Made by a program: the position numbers and the translations under genes. Below, in pieces: positions 6,974-16,904 of a stretch of DNA of 64,000 nucleotides. Origin of the DNA: Seonamhaeicola sp. ML3 (GTDB lineage Bacteria > Bacteroidota > Bacteroidia > Flavobacteriales > Flavobacteriaceae); NCBI RefSeq assembly GCF_023273855.1, contig NZ_CP096884.1:2542001-2606000 (forward strand), written 5' to 3'. The notes under the pieces were generated by a model. That model was not told the origin of the DNA, searched no databases, and saw only the letters and a program-made list of their open reading frames with translations. How positions within the stretch are numbered: position 1 is the first letter of the stretch; each line of letters starts with the position of its first letter.

Positions 6974-8266
6974 TTGAGAACGACTATTCCATATACGCCA
7001 AAAAGCATTAGTACTTTTAAAGAACAACTCTTACGTTGGGCACAACAATTTGATGAAGTGGTGTGGTTGGATTCCAATAATTATCATCAAAAATATTCCA
7101 ACTACGACGCCGTTTTAGCCGTAGATGCGTTTACCAGTATCCAGACCGATTATCATCAAGCATTCGATAAATTAAAGGAATATCAGTCGGTAACTAAAGA
7201 TTGGATATTCGGTTATTTAACCTACGATTTAAAAAACAATGTAGAGCATTTAACTTCTGGGAATTTTGATGGTTTGGGTTTTCCAGATTTACATTTCTTT
7301 CAACCTAAAAAACTGTTTTTGTTCAAAGGAGAAACCATAGAGATTCAATATTTAAATTACATATCTGATGAGTTTGAAGATGATATAAAATCAATAACTC
7401 ATTGCGAGGAGGAACAACGTGGCAATCTTTCAAATGATGTTAAAATAAAACTTAGAATTCACAAAGATGAATATTTTGATAAGGTGAATACGATGCTGAA
7501 CCATATTCACCGTGGAGATATTTACGAGGCTAATTTTTGTCAGGAGTTTTATGCAGAGCATACCGCTATAAACCCTTTGGATACGTTTTTTAAACTTAAT
7601 AAAATTTCAACACCACCATTTGCTACGTTTGTAAAGTTTCGAGATAAATATGTGATGAGTGCTTCACCGGAGCGATACCTCAAAAAACAAGGAAATACTA
7701 TTATATCCCAACCTATAAAAGGTACAGCTAAACGTTCTGAGGATTCTGAAGAAGATATTAAATTATCGAAGGATTTATCGAAAGACGAGAAAGAACGTAG
7801 TGAAAATATCATGATTGTTGATTTGGTACGTAACGATTTATCAAGAACTGCCGTAAAAGGAAGTGTTAAAGTAGAAGAACTTTGCAAGGTATATACGTTT
7901 AAACAGGTGCACCAAATGATATCTACGGTTGCCTCTCGAATAGAATCAACCACTAACCCTGTTGATGTTATTAAAAGCACCTTTCCTATGGGAAGCATGA
8001 CCGGAGCACCTAAAATATCGGCGATGAATATTATTGAAAACCTTGAGGAAACCAAGAGAGGAATATATTCTGGTGCTATTGGATATTTTACACCAAACGG
8101 CGATTTCGATTTCAATGTGGTAATCAGGACCATTCTTTATAATGCTACCAAGAACTACGTGTCTTATTCGGTTGGAAGTGCCATAACAGCTAAAAGCAAT
8201 CCACTAAGGGAATACGAAGAATGTTTAGTCAAGGCCAAGGCCATGCGAGAGGTTTTGGAAAATTAG
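6974..8266 (+). CDS. pabB: Aminodeoxychorismate synthase component I (chorismate-binding)
   Basis: A 430-residue member of the chorismate-utilising family, probably PabB: chorismate plus amidotransferase-derived ammonia to 4-amino-4-deoxychorismate, for folate. The C-terminal two thirds carry the family signatures SASPERYL, PIKGTAKR, IVDLVRNDL, FPMGSMTGAPK and GAIGYF. It starts at TTG (MRTTIPYTPK); no ATG is nearby and the N-terminus fits the family. TrpE is the main alternative, but TrpE is longer at the N-terminus and usually sits in a trp operon, absent here. The glutamine amidotransferase partner is not in the window. The neighbour tilS is a common pairing in flavobacteria. Confidence 0.88.
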   Translation: MRTTIPYTPKSISTFKEQLLRWAQQFDEVVWLDSNNYHQKYSNYDAVLAVDAFTSIQTDYHQAFDKLKEYQSVTKDWIFGYLTYDLKNNVEHLTSGNFDGLGFPDLHFFQPKKLFLFKGETIEIQYLNYISDEFEDDIKSITHCEEEQRGNLSNDVKIKLRIHKDEYFDKVNTMLNHIHRGDIYEANFCQEFYAEHTAINPLDTFFKLNKISTPPFATFVKFRDKYVMSASPERYLKKQGNTIISQPIKGTAKRSEDSEEDIKLSKDLSKDEKERSENIMIVDLVRNDLSRTAVKGSVKVEELCKVYTFKQVHQMISTVASRIESTTNPVDVIKSTFPMGSMTGAPKISAMNIIENLEETKRGIYSGAIGYFTPNGDFDFNVVIRTILYNATKNYVSYSVGSAITAKSNPLREYEECLVKAKAMREVLEN

Positions 8267-8323
8267 ATTAGTCTTCAGAAGGCAGTGTTCAGTTGGTAAT
8301 AGTTGGTTTACCAAAGATTTACC

Positions 8324-8351
8324 CTTTGCGTCTCAGCGCCTTTGCGAGAGA
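8324..8351 (+). repeat. TTTGCG-type intergenic dispersed repeat
   Basis: CTTTGCG occurs at 8324-8330 and again at 8340-8346 around TCTCAGCGC. Sequences of this style are scattered between genes in many Bacteroidota. It lies in the 184-bp pabB-tilS gap, which otherwise holds only decayed-looking sequence. Confidence 0.35.
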
Positions 8352-8450
8352 ATAATAACTACTTTAAGGTGATTCAGTTAAAATCTAGTTTTTTCAGAAT
8401 TTAAGCTTCAAGCAGTTTTTACGAGAGTAAAATAAAAGTTAACTTTGATT

Positions 8451-9761
8451 GTGCTAGAAAATTTCCAAATCCACATAAATGATAATCTGTCTTTCCTAAA
8501 AGAAAGTAACCTCCTCATTGCCATTTCTGGAGGTGTTGATAGTGTGGTGTTGGTTCATCTTTGTCATCAGTTTGGTCTGGATATTTCCTTGGCTCATTGT
8601 AATTTCAACCTCAGAGGAAAAGAAAGCGATGGAGACGAAGCGTTTGTAATGCAATTGGCCGATAGTTTAAATATTGAAGCCTTTTCAGAGAGTTTTAATA
8701 CCGAAGTTTACGCCAACGAATACAAAATGTCCATCCAAATGGCAGCAAGGGAAATGCGCTATTTGTGGTTTGATGAATTGGCTGAGCAATTGGAGTTCGA
8801 TTATATACTAACCGCCCATCATGCCGATGATAATCTAGAAACGTTTTTAATCAACTTTTCAAGAGGCACTGGATTGGATGGTTTAACTGGGATTCCTGAA
8901 ATTAATAACCGGTTTGTTCGCCCGTTATTACCTTTTTCCAGAGAACAAATAGTAGATTATGCCAAAGCGAACAAGTTAGAGTGGCGTGTAGATAGTAGCA
9001 ATGCATCAACAAAATATCTTAGAAACAAACTACGGCACGAGGTTATTCCTATTTTAAAGGAGATTAACCCAAGTCTGCTTCAAAGTTTTCAGAGTACAAT
9101 TAATAATCTTAGTGACGCTAACGATATTGTTGAAGACCAATTAGAACAGTTCTTTAAGAAAGCTATAATTAGTTTAGAAGACAATAAGATGACGTTCGAT
9201 ATTGCTGAGTTCAAAAAGCAAAATAACCCAAGAGCTTATCTTTTTGAAACGTTCAAGGACTATGGGTTTACAGAATGGAACGACGCTTTAAATTTACTCG
9301 ATGCGCAGTCTGGGAAATATATTTTATCTAATACCCATCGATTGATTAAACATCAAGAAACACTATTGTTGAGCGAGATTGTTCCTGGGGAATTGGTGGA
9401 TATTCAAATTGATAATATTCACCAGGACATCGAAACACCATTCGGTACATTGAGTTTTACTGAAGTGCAAGAGATGGATGTAAATAGCACTGCGGCCATA
9501 TACGTAGATAAAGCATTGTTAAAATTTCCCTTATCTATAAGGCAATGGAAGGTGGGAGATGTGTTCTTTCCTTTAGGAATGCGAGGCAGGAAGAAAGTGA
9601 GCAAGTATTTTAAAGATGAAAAATTATCCTTGTTGGATAAAGAAAGTACGTTATTGTTATGTTCAGAAGACAATATTGTTTGGATAATCAACAGAAGAGC
9701 CGATAACCGCTATAGGGTAACCGAAGAAACTGAGCAAATTCTTAAAATTGAATTGAAATAA
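8451..9761 (+). CDS. tilS: tRNA(Ile)-lysidine synthase
   Basis: About 436 residues. The N-terminal PP-loop ATPase motif ISGGVDSVV, the HCNFNLRG region and TAHHADDNLETFL identify TilS, which converts C34 of tRNA-Ile(CAU) to lysidine so that it reads AUA. The C-terminal TilS domain is seen as FPLGMRGRKKVSKYFKDEK. The GTG at 8451 gives an N-terminus beginning LENFQIHIN, as expected. The longest frame begins at a TTG (8445), but that codon overlaps a candidate -7 element (TAACTTTG, 8440-8447), so I prefer GTG. The start remains uncertain by two codons. Essential, cytoplasmic. Confidence 0.93.
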   Translation: MLENFQIHINDNLSFLKESNLLIAISGGVDSVVLVHLCHQFGLDISLAHCNFNLRGKESDGDEAFVMQLADSLNIEAFSESFNTEVYANEYKMSIQMAAREMRYLWFDELAEQLEFDYILTAHHADDNLETFLINFSRGTGLDGLTGIPEINNRFVRPLLPFSREQIVDYAKANKLEWRVDSSNASTKYLRNKLRHEVIPILKEINPSLLQSFQSTINNLSDANDIVEDQLEQFFKKAIISLEDNKMTFDIAEFKKQNNPRAYLFETFKDYGFTEWNDALNLLDAQSGKYILSNTHRLIKHQETLLLSEIVPGELVDIQIDNIHQDIETPFGTLSFTEVQEMDVNSTAAIYVDKALLKFPLSIRQWKVGDVFFPLGMRGRKKVSKYFKDEKLSLLDKESTLLLCSEDNIVWIINRRADNRYRVTEETEQILKIELK

Positions 9762-9765
9762 AACA

Positions 9766-9795
9766 TGTCACACTGAGCGTAGTCGATGTGTTACA
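9766..9795. repeat. Flavobacterial dispersed palindrome overlapping the ade start
   Basis: The sequence TGTCACACTGAGCGTAGTCG followed by ATGTGTTACA is a variant of an imperfect palindrome (TGTCACACTGAGCGcAGTCGA...) that I know as widely dispersed between genes in Flavobacteriaceae. It starts 5 bp after the tilS stop and contains the first in-frame ATG of the next gene (9786). Confidence 0.6.
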
Positions 9796-11435
9796 CTGAA
9801 AATATCTTAAAACTTTTGAAACTAAAAGGCAACATAGTAGACATACAAAACAAGCGCATCTTTAAAGGCCAAATAACAGTTAAAGATGATAAAATTATTT
9901 CTGTAGGAGAAAAGGCACATAATGTAGAAACCTATATTTTACCGGGTTTTATAGATGCCCACATTCATATAGAAAGTTCTATGTTAGTGCCCAGTGAATT
10001 TGCTAAGATAGCAGTAAAACACGGTACGGTTGCCACGGTTTCCGATCCCCACGAAATTGCCAATGTTTGCGGACTGGAAGGTGTAAATTTCATGATTGAA
10101 AACGGAAAACAAGTTCCCTTAAAGTTTAATTTTGGCGCACCCTCTTGTGTACCCGCAACAACTTTTGAATCGGCCGGAGCTACTATCGATTCTGATGCTA
10201 TTAAAACATTGCTTCAAAACCCAGACATTAAATACCTTACGGAAATGATGAATTATCCGGGAGTAATTTATAACGACAAAGAGGTTTTGAAAAAACTGGA
10301 ATGGGCCAAACATTTCAATAAACCTATAGATGGTCATGCACCGGGATTAGTAGGGAACGATTTAACCAAATATATTTCTGAAGGTATTTCTACAGACCAT
10401 GAATGTTTCACAAGGGAAGAGGCATTAGAAAAACTCAGAAAAGGCATGAAGGTGCTCATTCGAGAGGGGAGTGCTGCCAAGAATTTTGATGAGCTCATTG
10501 GATTACTTCCTGAGTATTACAAAAGCCTCATGTTCTGTAGTGACGATAAGCATCCAGATGATTTAATGTTAGGGCACATTAATCAATTATGTGCTAGAGC
10601 CGTCGCCAAGGGTATGGATGTATTTAATGTGTTACAGGTGGCTTGCCTAAATGCAATAGACCATTATAATCTCGATGTTGGAAAACTTCAGCAAGGAGAT
10701 TATGCCGATTTTATTGTGGTTGAAGATCTGGTGAATTTCAAAACACTACAAACCTATATCAATGGTGAATTGGTCTACAGTGATGGTGTTAGTTTAATTA
10801 AACCTGTTGCTTTTCACACAATCAATAATTTTGAATGCAAACCTAAAATAATTTCAGATTTTGAAGTTTCATCCAAAAATGAAAAAATCAGGGTTATTGA
10901 AGCTCTAGAGGGGCAGTTGGTCACTAACGAATTAATTAAAAAAGCCAAAACAGAAAATGGAAATATAGTTTCCGATGTTAAGCAAGACGTCTTAAAAATG
11001 ACCGTGGTTAATCGCTATCAAAATGATAAACCAGCAATTGCCTTTATAAAAAACTTTAAATTAAAGGAGGGTGCCATAGCCTCATCTGTTGGGCATGACT
11101 CTCATAACATAATTGCTATAGGCGTTTCAGATAAAGCCATTTGTAAAGCGGTGAATTTATTAATAGAACATAAAGGAGGGATTTGTGCAGTTTCTGATAC
11201 CGAGCAAAAAATATTACCGTTACCAATAGCTGGTATTATAAGTGATAAAAACGGTGAAGAAGTCGCTAAGGATTACCAAGAAATAGATGCTATGGCCAAG
11301 CAGCTGGGTAGTAAATTAAATGCACCTTATATGACTCTGTCTTTCATGGCCTTATTGGTGATTCCGTCTTTAAAACTTAGCGACAAAGGATTGTTTAACG
11401 GAACAGATTTTATGTTTGTACCTTTGCAGGTCTAA
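9786..11435 (+). CDS. ade: Adenine deaminase (amidohydrolase family)
   Basis: A 549-residue AdeC/Ade-type enzyme converting adenine to hypoxanthine and ammonia. Metal-site and family motifs: [15 protein letters not shown] (HxH near residue 58), [32 protein letters not shown] and, in the C-terminal domain, [12 protein letters not shown]. Length is normal. The first ATG (9786) lies inside a dispersed palindrome, and the first 15 or so residues ([14 protein letters not shown]) look unlike the family. The real start may be a downstream TTG near 9813-9819, just before [10 protein letters not shown]. Purine salvage; cytoplasmic. Confidence 0.93.
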   Translation: MCYTENILKLLKLKGNIVDIQNKRIFKGQITVKDDKIISVGEKAHNVETYILPGFIDAHIHIESSMLVPSEFAKIAVKHGTVATVSDPHEIANVCGLEGVNFMIENGKQVPLKFNFGAPSCVPATTFESAGATIDSDAIKTLLQNPDIKYLTEMMNYPGVIYNDKEVLKKLEWAKHFNKPIDGHAPGLVGNDLTKYISEGISTDHECFTREEALEKLRKGMKVLIREGSAAKNFDELIGLLPEYYKSLMFCSDDKHPDDLMLGHINQLCARAVAKGMDVFNVLQVACLNAIDHYNLDVGKLQQGDYADFIVVEDLVNFKTLQTYINGELVYSDGVSLIKPVAFHTINNFECKPKIISDFEVSSKNEKIRVIEALEGQLVTNELIKKAKTENGNIVSDVKQDVLKMTVVNRYQNDKPAIAFIKNFKLKEGAIASSVGHDSHNIIAIGVSDKAICKAVNLLIEHKGGICAVSDTEQKILPLPIAGIISDKNGEEVAKDYQEIDAMAKQLGSKLNAPYMTLSFMALLVIPSLKLSDKGLFNGTDFMFVPLQV

Positions 11436-11488
11436 TTTATTCACTATTTATATAACTTCCTGGTATACTGTCTACTGAAAACTAAATT

Positions 11489-12448
11489 ATGCCCGTATTA
11501 GAGCCTTCTTATAAAGTTCCTTTTTTATTTAAAAACGGATTTGTTGCCACGGTTTATTCGGGGTTATTCCGTAGGGTTAAAGGTGTGGTTCAGGAACGAG
11601 AGCGAATGACCTTGTCCGATGGCGATTTTTTAGATTTAGATTGGAGTTTTTCAAAAGAAAAAACAAACAAGTTAATCATCTTGTTACATGGCTTGGAAGG
11701 TGATGGGCATCGCCCTTACATGTTAGGAGCTGCAAAAGTATTTAATACCAATGGTGTAGATGCTGTTTGTGTAAACTTCAGGGGCTGTAGTGGTGAGGAT
11801 AATTTAAAATTAAGAAGTTATCATTCTGGAGCTACCGACGATTTAAATGAAGTCATTCAGCATATTCAAGCAAATGGTAAATATTCCAGTATGTATTTAA
11901 AAGGAATAAGTTTGGGGGCCAATTTAATTCTAAAATATTTAGGCGAACGAGACAGCGTTCCTAAAGAACTCAAAGCAGCTATTTCGGTTTCTGTACCGTG
12001 CGATTTGAATGGGTCTAGCAAAGAACTTCATAAGATTAAAAATTTGCCCTATGCTATTCGTTTCTTAAAACATTTAAAAGGCAGGTTAAAAACAAAAATG
12101 GAAAAGTTTCCTCAAGCGATAACTGCAGAGGCCTATAACAAGATTAAGACTTTAAAGGATTTTGATGAGGTTTATACATCTAAAGTACATGGTTTTAAAG
12201 ATGCTCTAGATTATTATCAACAATGTAGTGGTTTACAATTTATTCCAAATATAAAAACACCGACATTAATCATCAATGCACTCAACGATTCGTTTTTATC
12301 CCCAGAGTGTTTTCCTGTAAAAGAAGCAAAAGCACAAGATAATATTTATTTGGAAATGCCAAATCATGGTGGGCATGTTGGTTTTATAGATAAGAAGAAT
12401 ATCTATTACAATGAGCGTAGGGCGCTGGAGTTTTGTTCTAAATTTTAG
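11489..12448 (+). CDS. YheT-type alpha/beta hydrolase
   Basis: A 319-residue protein of the YheT/EMB8 (ABHD1-3-like) hydrolase group. Visible motifs: LILLHGLEGD (oxyanion region), VCVNFRGCSGE, nucleophile elbow GISLGAN (Ser about residue 142), acid residue in NALNDSFLSPE, and catalytic His in NHGGHVGF. These are predicted carboxylesterases; physiological substrates are unclear. It stands alone between ade and the molybdenum-hydroxylase genes. Confidence 0.88.
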   Translation: MPVLEPSYKVPFLFKNGFVATVYSGLFRRVKGVVQERERMTLSDGDFLDLDWSFSKEKTNKLIILLHGLEGDGHRPYMLGAAKVFNTNGVDAVCVNFRGCSGEDNLKLRSYHSGATDDLNEVIQHIQANGKYSSMYLKGISLGANLILKYLGERDSVPKELKAAISVSVPCDLNGSSKELHKIKNLPYAIRFLKHLKGRLKTKMEKFPQAITAEAYNKIKTLKDFDEVYTSKVHGFKDALDYYQQCSGLQFIPNIKTPTLIINALNDSFLSPECFPVKEAKAQDNIYLEMPNHGGHVGFIDKKNIYYNERRALEFCSKF

Positions 12449-12542
12449 CATGGCCTATTAATTTGTTAATCCGTTGTTAAATATTACCCTGTAAAACCTG
12501 CCTAGGTTTAATTTTTAATACCTTTTTTGAAAAATTAAGGTA

Positions 12543-13004
12543 ATGCCAACATTCAACTTAAAAATTAATGGTGAGATGCATACTGTCGAGGCAGATGCAG
12601 ACACCCCTCTTCTATGGGTTTTAAGAGACAAGATGAACTTATTGGGAACAAAATTTGGCTGTGGTATTGGTCAATGTGGTGCTTGTACAGTCCATATAAA
12701 TGGCAATGCGACTAGAAGCTGTTTGTTACAAGTATCTCATTTGGAGGGGATGTCTATAACAACCATAGAAGGACTTTCAGAATCGAATAATCATCCGATG
12801 CAAGAGGCTTGGAAAGCTATTGATGTACCGCAATGTGGCTATTGCCAAGCGGGTCAGATTATGACGGCATCAGCGTTTCTTGAGAGAAATCCAAATCCGT
12901 CACAAGATGAAATTCGTAGTGCCATGAATGGCAATTTGTGTAGATGTGCTTCCTATAAAAGTATCGAGGAAGCTGTGAAATTAGCTTCCGAAAAAATAAG
13001 TTAA
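12543..13004 (+). CDS. 2Fe-2S subunit of a xanthine-dehydrogenase-family molybdenum hydroxylase
   Basis: 153 residues with two [2Fe-2S] sites. The plant-ferredoxin-type domain (1-75) has CGIGQCGACTVHINGNATRSC, and the helical C-terminal domain has CGYCQAG and NGNLCRC. It resembles IorA/QorS/CoxS small subunits and passes electrons from the Mo centre. It is 6 bp upstream of its large subunit. No FAD subunit is adjacent, as in isoquinoline 1-oxidoreductase-type two-subunit enzymes, so the electron acceptor is probably a cytochrome or quinone. Confidence 0.93.
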   Translation: MPTFNLKINGEMHTVEADADTPLLWVLRDKMNLLGTKFGCGIGQCGACTVHINGNATRSCLLQVSHLEGMSITTIEGLSESNNHPMQEAWKAIDVPQCGYCQAGQIMTASAFLERNPNPSQDEIRSAMNGNLCRCASYKSIEEAVKLASEKIS

Positions 13005-13010
13005 TCTGTT

Positions 13011-15236
13011 ATGGGTAATACGAAAAACACAACCAGTAGAAGATCGTTTTTAAAAACGTCTGCCCTAGCCAGTGGAGGTATGTTAATCGGGTTTAACCTC
13101 TTTAATGCTTGCAAATCCACTGCTAAACTTCCAACAGATTTAAGCAAACTAGATTACAAAGATTTTAATGCTTACATAAAAATTTCACCCGAAGGTAAGG
13201 TCACTATTTATTCGGTGAATCCAGAAATTGGTCAAGGTGTAAAAACCTCTATGCCTATGATAATTGCTGAAGAACTCGATGTAGATTGGAATGATGTACA
13301 TGTGGTACAAGCCTCGTTAGATACAGAGCATTTTAGTAACCAAACGGCTGGAGGGAGTCAGTCTATTAGAAGAAGTTGGCAGCCACTTCGTGAAACTGGA
13401 GCTACTGCAAAGCAAATGTTGATTAATGCTGCGGCCGCACATTGGGGTGTAGATGCCAAAACCTGTAGTGCTAATTCTGGCGTGATTACAAATGCCAAAG
13501 GCGAAACTCTTGGTTATGGCGATGTTGTTGAAGCAGCAGCCAAGTTGGCTGTTCCAGATGAAGTTTCACTAAAAGACCCAAAAGATTTTAATATCATAGG
13601 GAGAGGAAAAGGTAATGTAGATATAGATAAAATTACATCCGGTAAACCGTTGTTTGGTCTAGATTATAAAGCGGAAGGTATGGTTTATGCCTCGGTATTG
13701 AGGCCACCTGCTTTCGGTCAAATACTAGAGTCTTTCGATGCTACTGAAGCCAAAGAAATATCGGGGGTTATTGATGTTATCACTATAGGAGATAAAACCA
13801 GGGCCATGCTAGGCAAAGGTAGACCAAATTGGAGCGTGAAACTCAGCAGAACTGATAAGGTTGTTGTTGTTGGCAAAACAACTTGGGACGTAATAAAAGG
13901 GAAGAAAGCAATTAAAGCAACTTGGAAAAAAAGTAATGAAAAGACCAAGTTGGAGAGTACTGATGACCACGACAAAAAGTTACTTCGTTTGTTAGATGGT
14001 AAAAGATTTAGAACAAGACGAAAAGATGGCGATGTTGTAAAAGCTTTCGCTGAGGCCGATAAAGTCTTAGAACGTGTTTATGAGTCGAAATTCTTACCTC
14101 ACAATACATTAGAACCAATGAACTTTTTTGCAGATGTTACCGCTGACAAGATTCATTTAGCAGGACCAACCCAGACTCCAGAATCGGCTGCCAATGCAGT
14201 GGCTAGCTTATTGGATAGACCATTAGAAGATATTCACGTAGACCTTACCAGAATGGGAGGAGGCTTTGGGAGGAGGCTATATAACGACTATGTAATAGAG
14301 GCGGTGGAAATTTCAGATGCTATAAAAAAACCGGTTAAAATGATATCGACACGAGAAGATGATATGACCACGGGAGTATATCGACCGGCTTGTAAATATA
14401 AAATTGCAGCGTCTATAAAAGATGGGAAGTTAACGGGGTATCACCTTAAAGAAGCATGTGTTAATGGAAATATGTACGGTTTAGTCCCTAACTTTTTTCC
14501 AGCTGGCGCTATCGCAAATTATCAAGTAGACAGTGTGCCATTGCGAAGTAATATAACCGTTGGAGCTTGGAGAGCGCCATACACTAACTTTTTGGCCATA
14601 GCAGAGCAAAGTTTTTTTGATGAGTTAGCTGAAGAAATAGGTGTAGACAGAGTTAAGCTTCATATGGATTTGTTGGATAATGTAAAGAATAATCCTAATC
14701 CAAATATTCGGTATAATCCCGATCGACTGCAAGGTGTCCTAAAAAAGGTTGTGGAGAAATCTAACTATGGAAATACACCAGATGGTGTTTATCAAGGGTT
14801 GTCGGTTTATTATTGCCATAACACCCATGTTGCTGAGGTGGCAAATGTTATTATGGAAAACAACAAGCCAGTAGTTAAAAAAGTAACCTGTGTTATTGAT
14901 TGTGGTATCGTGGTAAATCCCTTGGGAGCTATGAACCAAGCCAAAGGTGGTGTTCTAGATGGGATTGGTCATGCCATGTATGCCGATTTTAGTTTTAAGA
15001 ATGGTGTTCCTTCAGCAAATAATTTTGGTAATTATCAATTAATTAGAATGACTCAAACGCCAGAGATTGATGTTCATTTTATAGAGAGCGATATGGCTCC
15101 TACAGGTTTGGGTGAACCCACTCTGCCTCCTGTTGGCGGTGCTGTAGCTAATGCAATTTATAAGGCAACCGGTAAGCGATTATATAAGATACCTTTTATC
15201 AAAGATTTAGAATCTGGTAGCGGTGTTTTCAGTTAA
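13011..15236 (+). CDS. Mo-binding subunit of an IorB-like molybdenum hydroxylase, Tat-exported
   Basis: A 741-residue molybdopterin-cytosine-dinucleotide enzyme subunit of the aldehyde oxidase/xanthine dehydrogenase family. The N-terminus SRRSFLKTSALASGG is a twin-arginine signal (RR at 10-11), followed by FNAC, a possible lipoprotein Cys, so it is predicted to be folded with cofactor and exported. Family motifs include GGGFGRRLYNDYVIEA, VGAWRAPYTNFLAIAEQ and GLGEPTLPPVGGAVANA with the catalytic Glu region near the C-terminus. Substrate is unknown (heteroaromatic or aldehyde). It forms an operon with the Fe-S subunit, XdhC and the MobA-like gene, which supply cofactor maturation. Confidence 0.92.
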   Translation: MGNTKNTTSRRSFLKTSALASGGMLIGFNLFNACKSTAKLPTDLSKLDYKDFNAYIKISPEGKVTIYSVNPEIGQGVKTSMPMIIAEELDVDWNDVHVVQASLDTEHFSNQTAGGSQSIRRSWQPLRETGATAKQMLINAAAAHWGVDAKTCSANSGVITNAKGETLGYGDVVEAAAKLAVPDEVSLKDPKDFNIIGRGKGNVDIDKITSGKPLFGLDYKAEGMVYASVLRPPAFGQILESFDATEAKEISGVIDVITIGDKTRAMLGKGRPNWSVKLSRTDKVVVVGKTTWDVIKGKKAIKATWKKSNEKTKLESTDDHDKKLLRLLDGKRFRTRRKDGDVVKAFAEADKVLERVYESKFLPHNTLEPMNFFADVTADKIHLAGPTQTPESAANAVASLLDRPLEDIHVDLTRMGGGFGRRLYNDYVIEAVEISDAIKKPVKMISTREDDMTTGVYRPACKYKIAASIKDGKLTGYHLKEACVNGNMYGLVPNFFPAGAIANYQVDSVPLRSNITVGAWRAPYTNFLAIAEQSFFDELAEEIGVDRVKLHMDLLDNVKNNPNPNIRYNPDRLQGVLKKVVEKSNYGNTPDGVYQGLSVYYCHNTHVAEVANVIMENNKPVVKKVTCVIDCGIVVNPLGAMNQAKGGVLDGIGHAMYADFSFKNGVPSANNFGNYQLIRMTQTPEIDVHFIESDMAPTGLGEPTLPPVGGAVANAIYKATGKRLYKIPFIKDLESGSGVFS

Positions 15237-15245
15237 TATGAAATT

Positions 15246-16256
15246 ATGACTCACGAATTTAAGCATATCATCAATGAAGCTATCCAAGCTAGAAAACAAG
15301 GGTTAAAATGCGTTTTAGCTTCGGTAGTAGATTTAGATGGTTCGTCTTACCGTCGTCCGGGTGTTAGGATGCTTATTATTGAAAATGGTAACATGATTGG
15401 TGCGGTTAGTGGTGGATGTGTTGAAAAAGAGATTGTATTACAGGCGCAATCCGTTTTTAATTCAGGACAAGCCAAAATGATGACTTACGATGGTCGATAT
15501 AGATTAGGTTGTGAAGGTGTACTGTACATTTTATTGGAATTAATAGAATTAAAGCCTTCATTTGAAAAGTCTTTTGAAGATTGTATTAGAGATAGAGTTG
15601 CCTTTCAAATTACCGCGCTTTATGAAAAAAGAGAAGGTGTTTTTAAGGGTATTGGAACCAGAGTTAAAATAGGAGAAGAGAGCTTCCGCATATCAAAGCA
15701 GAAATCCCTACCTGAACGATTAGCTTTTCATCAAGATATGCTACCAAGTTTTAGGCTGGTCATTATAGGTGCGGAGCATGATGCGGTGCAATTGTCTCAA
15801 TATGCAAAATTAACAGGTTGGGAGGTTGTTATAGTTGCAGGTATTTCAGAGATGAAAACTATTAGTGCTTTTCCGGGAGCAGATACTTTAATTTCAACCA
15901 TCCCTGAGAATTTGGATGTTAACCAAATAGATGCACAAACAGCGGTAGTTTTAATGACTCATAATTTTGCTTACGATTTACGCTATCTTGTTCAGTTAAA
16001 AAATACTAAGGCTAGTTACATCGGGCTTTTAGGGCCAACAAAACGTAGAGAAGATTTAATGGTACAATTAATGGAATATTGCCCAGATGTATCAGAGGAT
16101 TTTTTAGATGTTATTCATGGACCAGCGGGTTTAGATATAGGGTCTGAAACACCTCAAGAAATAGCTATCTCTATTGTTTCAGAGATTTTGTCGGTTACCA
16201 GAAACCGAAATTCGGTATCTCTAAGTCAGAAATCAGGAAGTATTCATTATCGATAG
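15246..16256 (+). CDS. XdhC/CoxI-family molybdenum-cofactor maturation protein
   Basis: A 336-residue protein. The N-terminal XdhC/CoxI domain has SVVDLDGSSYRRPGVRM and GAVSGGCVEKEI, and the C-terminal Rossmann domain has LVIIGAEHDAVQLSQYAK, YIGLLGPTKRRE and HGPAGLDIGSETPQEIAISI. XdhC binds and inserts the sulfurated Mo cofactor into xanthine-dehydrogenase-type enzymes, here presumably the product of the gene 10 bp upstream. Cytoplasmic. Confidence 0.92.
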   Translation: MTHEFKHIINEAIQARKQGLKCVLASVVDLDGSSYRRPGVRMLIIENGNMIGAVSGGCVEKEIVLQAQSVFNSGQAKMMTYDGRYRLGCEGVLYILLELIELKPSFEKSFEDCIRDRVAFQITALYEKREGVFKGIGTRVKIGEESFRISKQKSLPERLAFHQDMLPSFRLVIIGAEHDAVQLSQYAKLTGWEVVIVAGISEMKTISAFPGADTLISTIPENLDVNQIDAQTAVVLMTHNFAYDLRYLVQLKNTKASYIGLLGPTKRREDLMVQLMEYCPDVSEDFLDVIHGPAGLDIGSETPQEIAISIVSEILSVTRNRNSVSLSQKSGSIHYR

Positions 16257-16262
16257 CTAGTT

Positions 16263-16871
16263 TTGAAATCAATTTCAAATATCGCCATAGTCATTATGGC
16301 TGCAGGTGCATCAACACGAATGGGAAGACCAAAACAACTTCTTAAATGGAAAGAAGCTACTCTGCTTCAGCATGTTATTTCCATTTGTGAAAAAACACTG
16401 GCCAAAAAAGTCTTTGTTGTTTTGGGTGCTAATTATGAATTGATTTATCCTAAGATTAGTAAAGATTCGGTTAACGTAATTCATAATACGTCATGGCACT
16501 TGGGTTTAGGCAAATCTATAGCTTGTGCTACAAAACAAATCATAAATTCTATCGAAGCGTATGATGGGCTTTTAGTGGTTTTAGGTGATCAGCCTTTTTT
16601 GACTACTTCATTTTTAGATAAACTAATTTCAGATTTTGACGTTAATTCCAAAAGTATTTTAGCTACAGGTTACGGGGGAAATAGCGGTGTTCCTGTATTA
16701 TTTCATAAATACTACTTCCGTGATTTGTCTGAGCTATCTGGAGATAATGGGGCTAAATTGTTGTTGAAAAAGAACGAAAAAAGGGTGGAGTGTTATAGGC
16801 CAGATTTCGATAATATGGATATTGATACAGAAGTAGATTATTTAAAAATAGTCTCTTCAAGTAAACAGTAA
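16263..16871 (+). CDS. MobA-like/MocA-type molybdenum cofactor cytidylyltransferase
   Basis: A 202-residue NTP-transferase. The signature IMAAGASTRMGRPKQLLKW is the nucleotide-binding GxxxRMGxxK loop of MocA/MobA-like enzymes, and LVVLGDQPFL carries the metal-binding Asp. It probably attaches CMP to molybdopterin to make MCD for the upstream hydroxylase. The start is TTG, 6 bp after the xdhC-family stop; no nearby ATG precedes IVIMAAG in a plausible position. Confidence 0.88.
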   Translation: MKSISNIAIVIMAAGASTRMGRPKQLLKWKEATLLQHVISICEKTLAKKVFVVLGANYELIYPKISKDSVNVIHNTSWHLGLGKSIACATKQIINSIEAYDGLLVVLGDQPFLTTSFLDKLISDFDVNSKSILATGYGGNSGVPVLFHKYYFRDLSELSGDNGAKLLLKKNEKRVECYRPDFDNMDIDTEVDYLKIVSSSKQ

Positions 16872-16904
16872 TTGCAATGTCATTATTTGTTTTATCTTCG
16901 AGGC

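Noticed and set aside
7549-8133. A 194-codon minus-strand open frame inside pabB
   Set aside because: It is antisense to well-conserved chorismate-enzyme motifs and has no domain of its own; a shadow frame.
6974-8266. Alternative reading of pabB as trpE (anthranilate synthase)
   Set aside because: The N-terminal domain is short and no other trp genes are present; PabB fits length and neighbour tilS better, though motifs alone do not fully exclude it.
16258-16265. TAGTTTTG octamer at the start of the MobA-like gene, like the -7 elements
   Set aside because: It lies in a 6-bp gap of a tight operon and overlaps the TTG start codon; probably chance.
16872-16904. N-terminal extension of the FdhF/YdeP-type gene from a TTG
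   Set aside because: It starts one base after the previous stop, the 11 added residues match nothing, and an ATG at 16905 fits the family.
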